In this document: positions 5,521-6,479 of the stretch, in pieces | How the letters are laid out: every line of letters starts with the position of its first letter | Numbering within the stretch: the first letter of the stretch is position 1 | Assembly: GCA_028718465.1 (NCBI GenBank) | Contig: JAQULX010000167.1 | Coordinates: forward strand, 1-6,479 | Direction: 5' to 3' | Length of the DNA: 6,479 nt | Origin: Dehalococcoidales bacterium | GTDB taxonomy: Bacteria > Chloroflexota > Dehalococcoidia > Dehalococcoidales > UBA3254 | The notes under the pieces: generated by a model | Database searches by the model: none | The model's input: the letters and a program-made list of their open reading frames with translations, nothing else | What the model was told of the DNA's origin: nothing | Made by a program: the position numbers and the translations under genes

Positions 5521-5739
5521 TTATTGCACGCAGCGGTGGGTGCTACTTGTAGGATACTGAATTACTGGACTTCTCTTATTGAGCTTTTGGTTTAGCAATA
5601 ATTCTGCTTTGGTCGATTCAGGCAGGGTATTCCAGAGTTCAACAGCCATCTTCTCATCTCCTTTTTTCACAGCTGATTCAATATTAATTAGGATAACAAT
5701 ATCTCTAGTACTCGGAGCAGAAAAAAGCCGTTGGATCAT
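5521..5739 (-). CDS. Possible small protein or gene remnant, unrecognised
   Basis: A 72-residue frame from ATG at 5739. The middle, DIVILINIESAVKKGDEK followed by MAVELWNTLPESTKAELLLN, has a natural amphipathic, alpha-helical look with balanced charge, unlike most chance frames. No ribosome site precedes the ATG at 5739. An internal ATG at 5649 has GGAG 8 nt upstream and would give 42 residues beginning MAVELWNTLP. The frame stays open upstream of 5739 to a stop near 5785 without a better start, which suggests the N-terminal part of a gene has been lost. The final dozen codons lie in the 34-bp repeat. I do not recognise the product; it may be a decayed gene. Confidence 0.3.
   Translation of the reverse strand: MIQRLFSAPSTRDIVILINIESAVKKGDEKMAVELWNTLPESTKAELLLNQKLNKRSPVIQYPTSSTHRCVQ
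5524..5557 (+). repeat. Imperfect 34-bp direct repeat, copy 2
   Basis: Begins TTGCACGCAG, contains GGTGGGTGCTACT and ends ATAC, matching copy 1 at 2008-2041 in the same orientation at about 28 of 35 aligned columns. It starts 3516 bp from copy 1, and only the ATPase-helicase operon and its flanks lie between. Confidence 0.55.
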
Positions 5740-5795
5740 TGCACAAAGTCTATTTAGAAAATGTGGGCGTATCGTCGTACTCGTTCATTACGTTA

Positions 5796-5824
5796 TGGTT
5801 ATCAACTACGCTATATGCTATAAT
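5796..5824 (+). promoter_or_regulatory. Possible extended -10 promoter on the plus strand
   Basis: TGCTATAAT (5816-5824) is a perfect extended -10 (TG-N-TATAAT). The -35 position 17 bp upstream is TGGTTA (3 of 6), which extended -10 promoters tolerate. If used, it would give the gene at 6045 an untranslated leader of about 210 nt, or drive an untranslated RNA. Confidence 0.35.
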
Positions 5825-5969
5825 CCGTATCAAAGCATTTGGCTATACTGGCTAGGATAGTCCAGATTATAGATACAATTTCTCAAAATACTTGGCAACA
5901 GGAGATAGTTACTGCTATACACTAAATGTTCGAGTTAACCTCCGCCAACTAATATAGGCTGCATCTCGA

Positions 5970-6001
5970 TTGACTTATCATTCTACATGCAGTCATACAA
6001 T
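5970..6001 (+). promoter_or_regulatory. Alternative promoter candidate close to the 6045 gene
   Basis: TTGACT at 5970-5975 (5 of 6) and TACAAT at 5996-6001 (5 of 6), but the spacing is 20 bp, longer than the normal 16-18. Plausible but weaker because of the spacing. Confidence 0.25.
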
Positions 6002-6044
6002 ATGCAATGCGGTTTGTTTTTTATATAAAAGGAGAGATGAAACA

Positions 6045-6479
6045 ATGGTCAACACTGAAAGTTCATCTGGTCCCTATGTACTCGATGATTATGGGTTAAT
6101 AAACTGGTTCAAGAACAATTATCAAGATATTGTGTTCATCAATGAGAAACTCCCGTTTGAGGCGCACGACCGAACTAAAGAACTTCTCAATAGCATCGGA
6201 AAATTGCGAACATCACCCCTATATGAACAGAAGGATGAAGTTGCGGCTATATGGCGAAATCTTTTGGGAAAGGCCATTGTATACTTAAAATCAAAGGATG
6301 AAAGAGAAGAATTCCATGACGACGAAGATATAGGTGTTGAGAAATTAACTGAATTTTTCGATAGATTTAGAGAGTTTGAGCCACTTTTATATGGGGCCAG
6401 TGCAGAACGCTATCGAGACCATATGGCTCATATGCTTTGTGTGTTCTTGACTGGTGAATATTTAATAAGAAAGGCAATA
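6045..6479 (+). CDS. Unrecognised protein, C-terminus off the right edge
   Basis: The frame is open from ATG at 6045 to the window end: 145 residues without a stop. AAAGGAGAG at 6028-6036 is a strong ribosome site (GGAG 10 nt before the ATG). An ATG at 6037 is too close to the site and ends after about 20 codons. The protein is acidic and predicted helical, with no signal peptide or transmembrane helix. A stretch at 121-137, ERYRDHMAHMLCVFLTG, has a His-x-x-His arrangement (H126, H129) in an RDH context. Segments resembling (R)DHxxHxxxVFLxG recur, from memory, in several uncharacterised helical families, but I cannot name one with confidence. The gene is divergent from the ATPase-helicase operon and separated from it by 700 nt, so it may be a separate accessory gene rather than part of that system. 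Codon use is AT-leaning, like the neighbouring operon. Confidence 0.75.
   Translation, partial: MVNTESSSGPYVLDDYGLINWFKNNYQDIVFINEKLPFEAHDRTKELLNSIGKLRTSPLYEQKDEVAAIWRNLLGKAIVYLKSKDEREEFHDDEDIGVEKLTEFFDRFREFEPLLYGASAERYRDHMAHMLCVFLTGEYLIRKAI

Larger units (their letters stand above)
5336..6044. other. Long intergenic region between divergent genes
   Basis: About 700 nt without a convincing full gene. It contains, from left to right, the ATPase operon's ribosome site and promoter, the 5447-5470 palindrome, copy 2 of the 34-bp repeat (5524-5557), a small minus-strand ORF or remnant (5521-5739), a plus-strand extended -10 promoter candidate (5796-5824), a small imperfect hairpin around 5847-5866, and the leader of the unknown gene at 6045. 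The plus-strand frame covering 5579-5860 looks like a shadow of the minus-strand ORF. Confidence 0.6.

Noticed and set aside
5579..5860. Plus-strand frame of 93 residues in the long intergenic region
   Set aside because: No ribosome site, no protein-like pattern, and it mirrors the more natural minus-strand frame.
1..6479. CRISPR array, tRNA or rRNA genes, insertion-sequence transposase
   Set aside because: No regularly spaced repeats, no cloverleaf or rRNA-like stretches, and no transposase or integrase frame were seen.

Overview
The window comes from a bacterium with moderate to low GC and strong Shine-Dalgarno sequences, including one perfect GGAGGTGA. A low-GC Gram-positive (Firmicutes-like) or Chloroflexi-like host fits. 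The anti-sigma-like membrane protein with DGSGG repeats and the MazE-like antitoxin ending in LAQEPW point the same way, but the sequence alone does not settle the taxon. No rRNA, tRNA or CRISPR array is visible.

Layout. (1) Positions 1-1026, minus strand: an ECF sigma factor gene with a TTG start, followed after 5 nt by a membrane protein gene that runs off the left edge. That protein has a short cytoplasmic N-terminus, one transmembrane helix and the start of a repeated, probably beta-propeller, exterior. Together they form a sigma/anti-sigma-type sensory operon. (2) 1027-1324: a divergent control region with several palindromes and a good promoter for the next operon. (3) 1325-1899, plus strand: a type II toxin-antitoxin pair, a ribbon-helix-helix antitoxin overlapping a MazF/PemK RNase toxin by one base. 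(4) 1900-2263: AT-rich intergenic DNA with several hairpins, one a perfect 15-bp stem, between convergent operons. (5) 2264-5335, minus strand: two abutting genes (stop TAG directly followed by ATG). The first encodes an OLD-family ATPase with a C-terminal TOPRIM nuclease domain; the second encodes a UvrD/PcrA-like SF1 helicase. This is the class 2 OLD / Gabija (GajA-GajB) architecture, a known anti-phage defence arrangement. (6) 5336-6044: about 700 nt with the operon's likely promoter, a possible small ORF or gene remnant, and an imperfect copy of a 34-bp sequence also found at 2008-2041. The two direct copies bracket the ATPase-helicase operon. (7) 6045-6479, plus strand: the start of an unrecognised gene with a strong RBS that runs off the right edge.

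Taken together, this is a small accessory or defence-type region (toxin-antitoxin plus Gabija-like pair plus an unknown neighbour) beside a cell-envelope-sensing sigma operon. The points most worth a second look are the bracketing repeats, the unusual Walker A motif of the ATPase, the GTATGA-type operators of the toxin-antitoxin promoter, and the unrecognised divergent gene.
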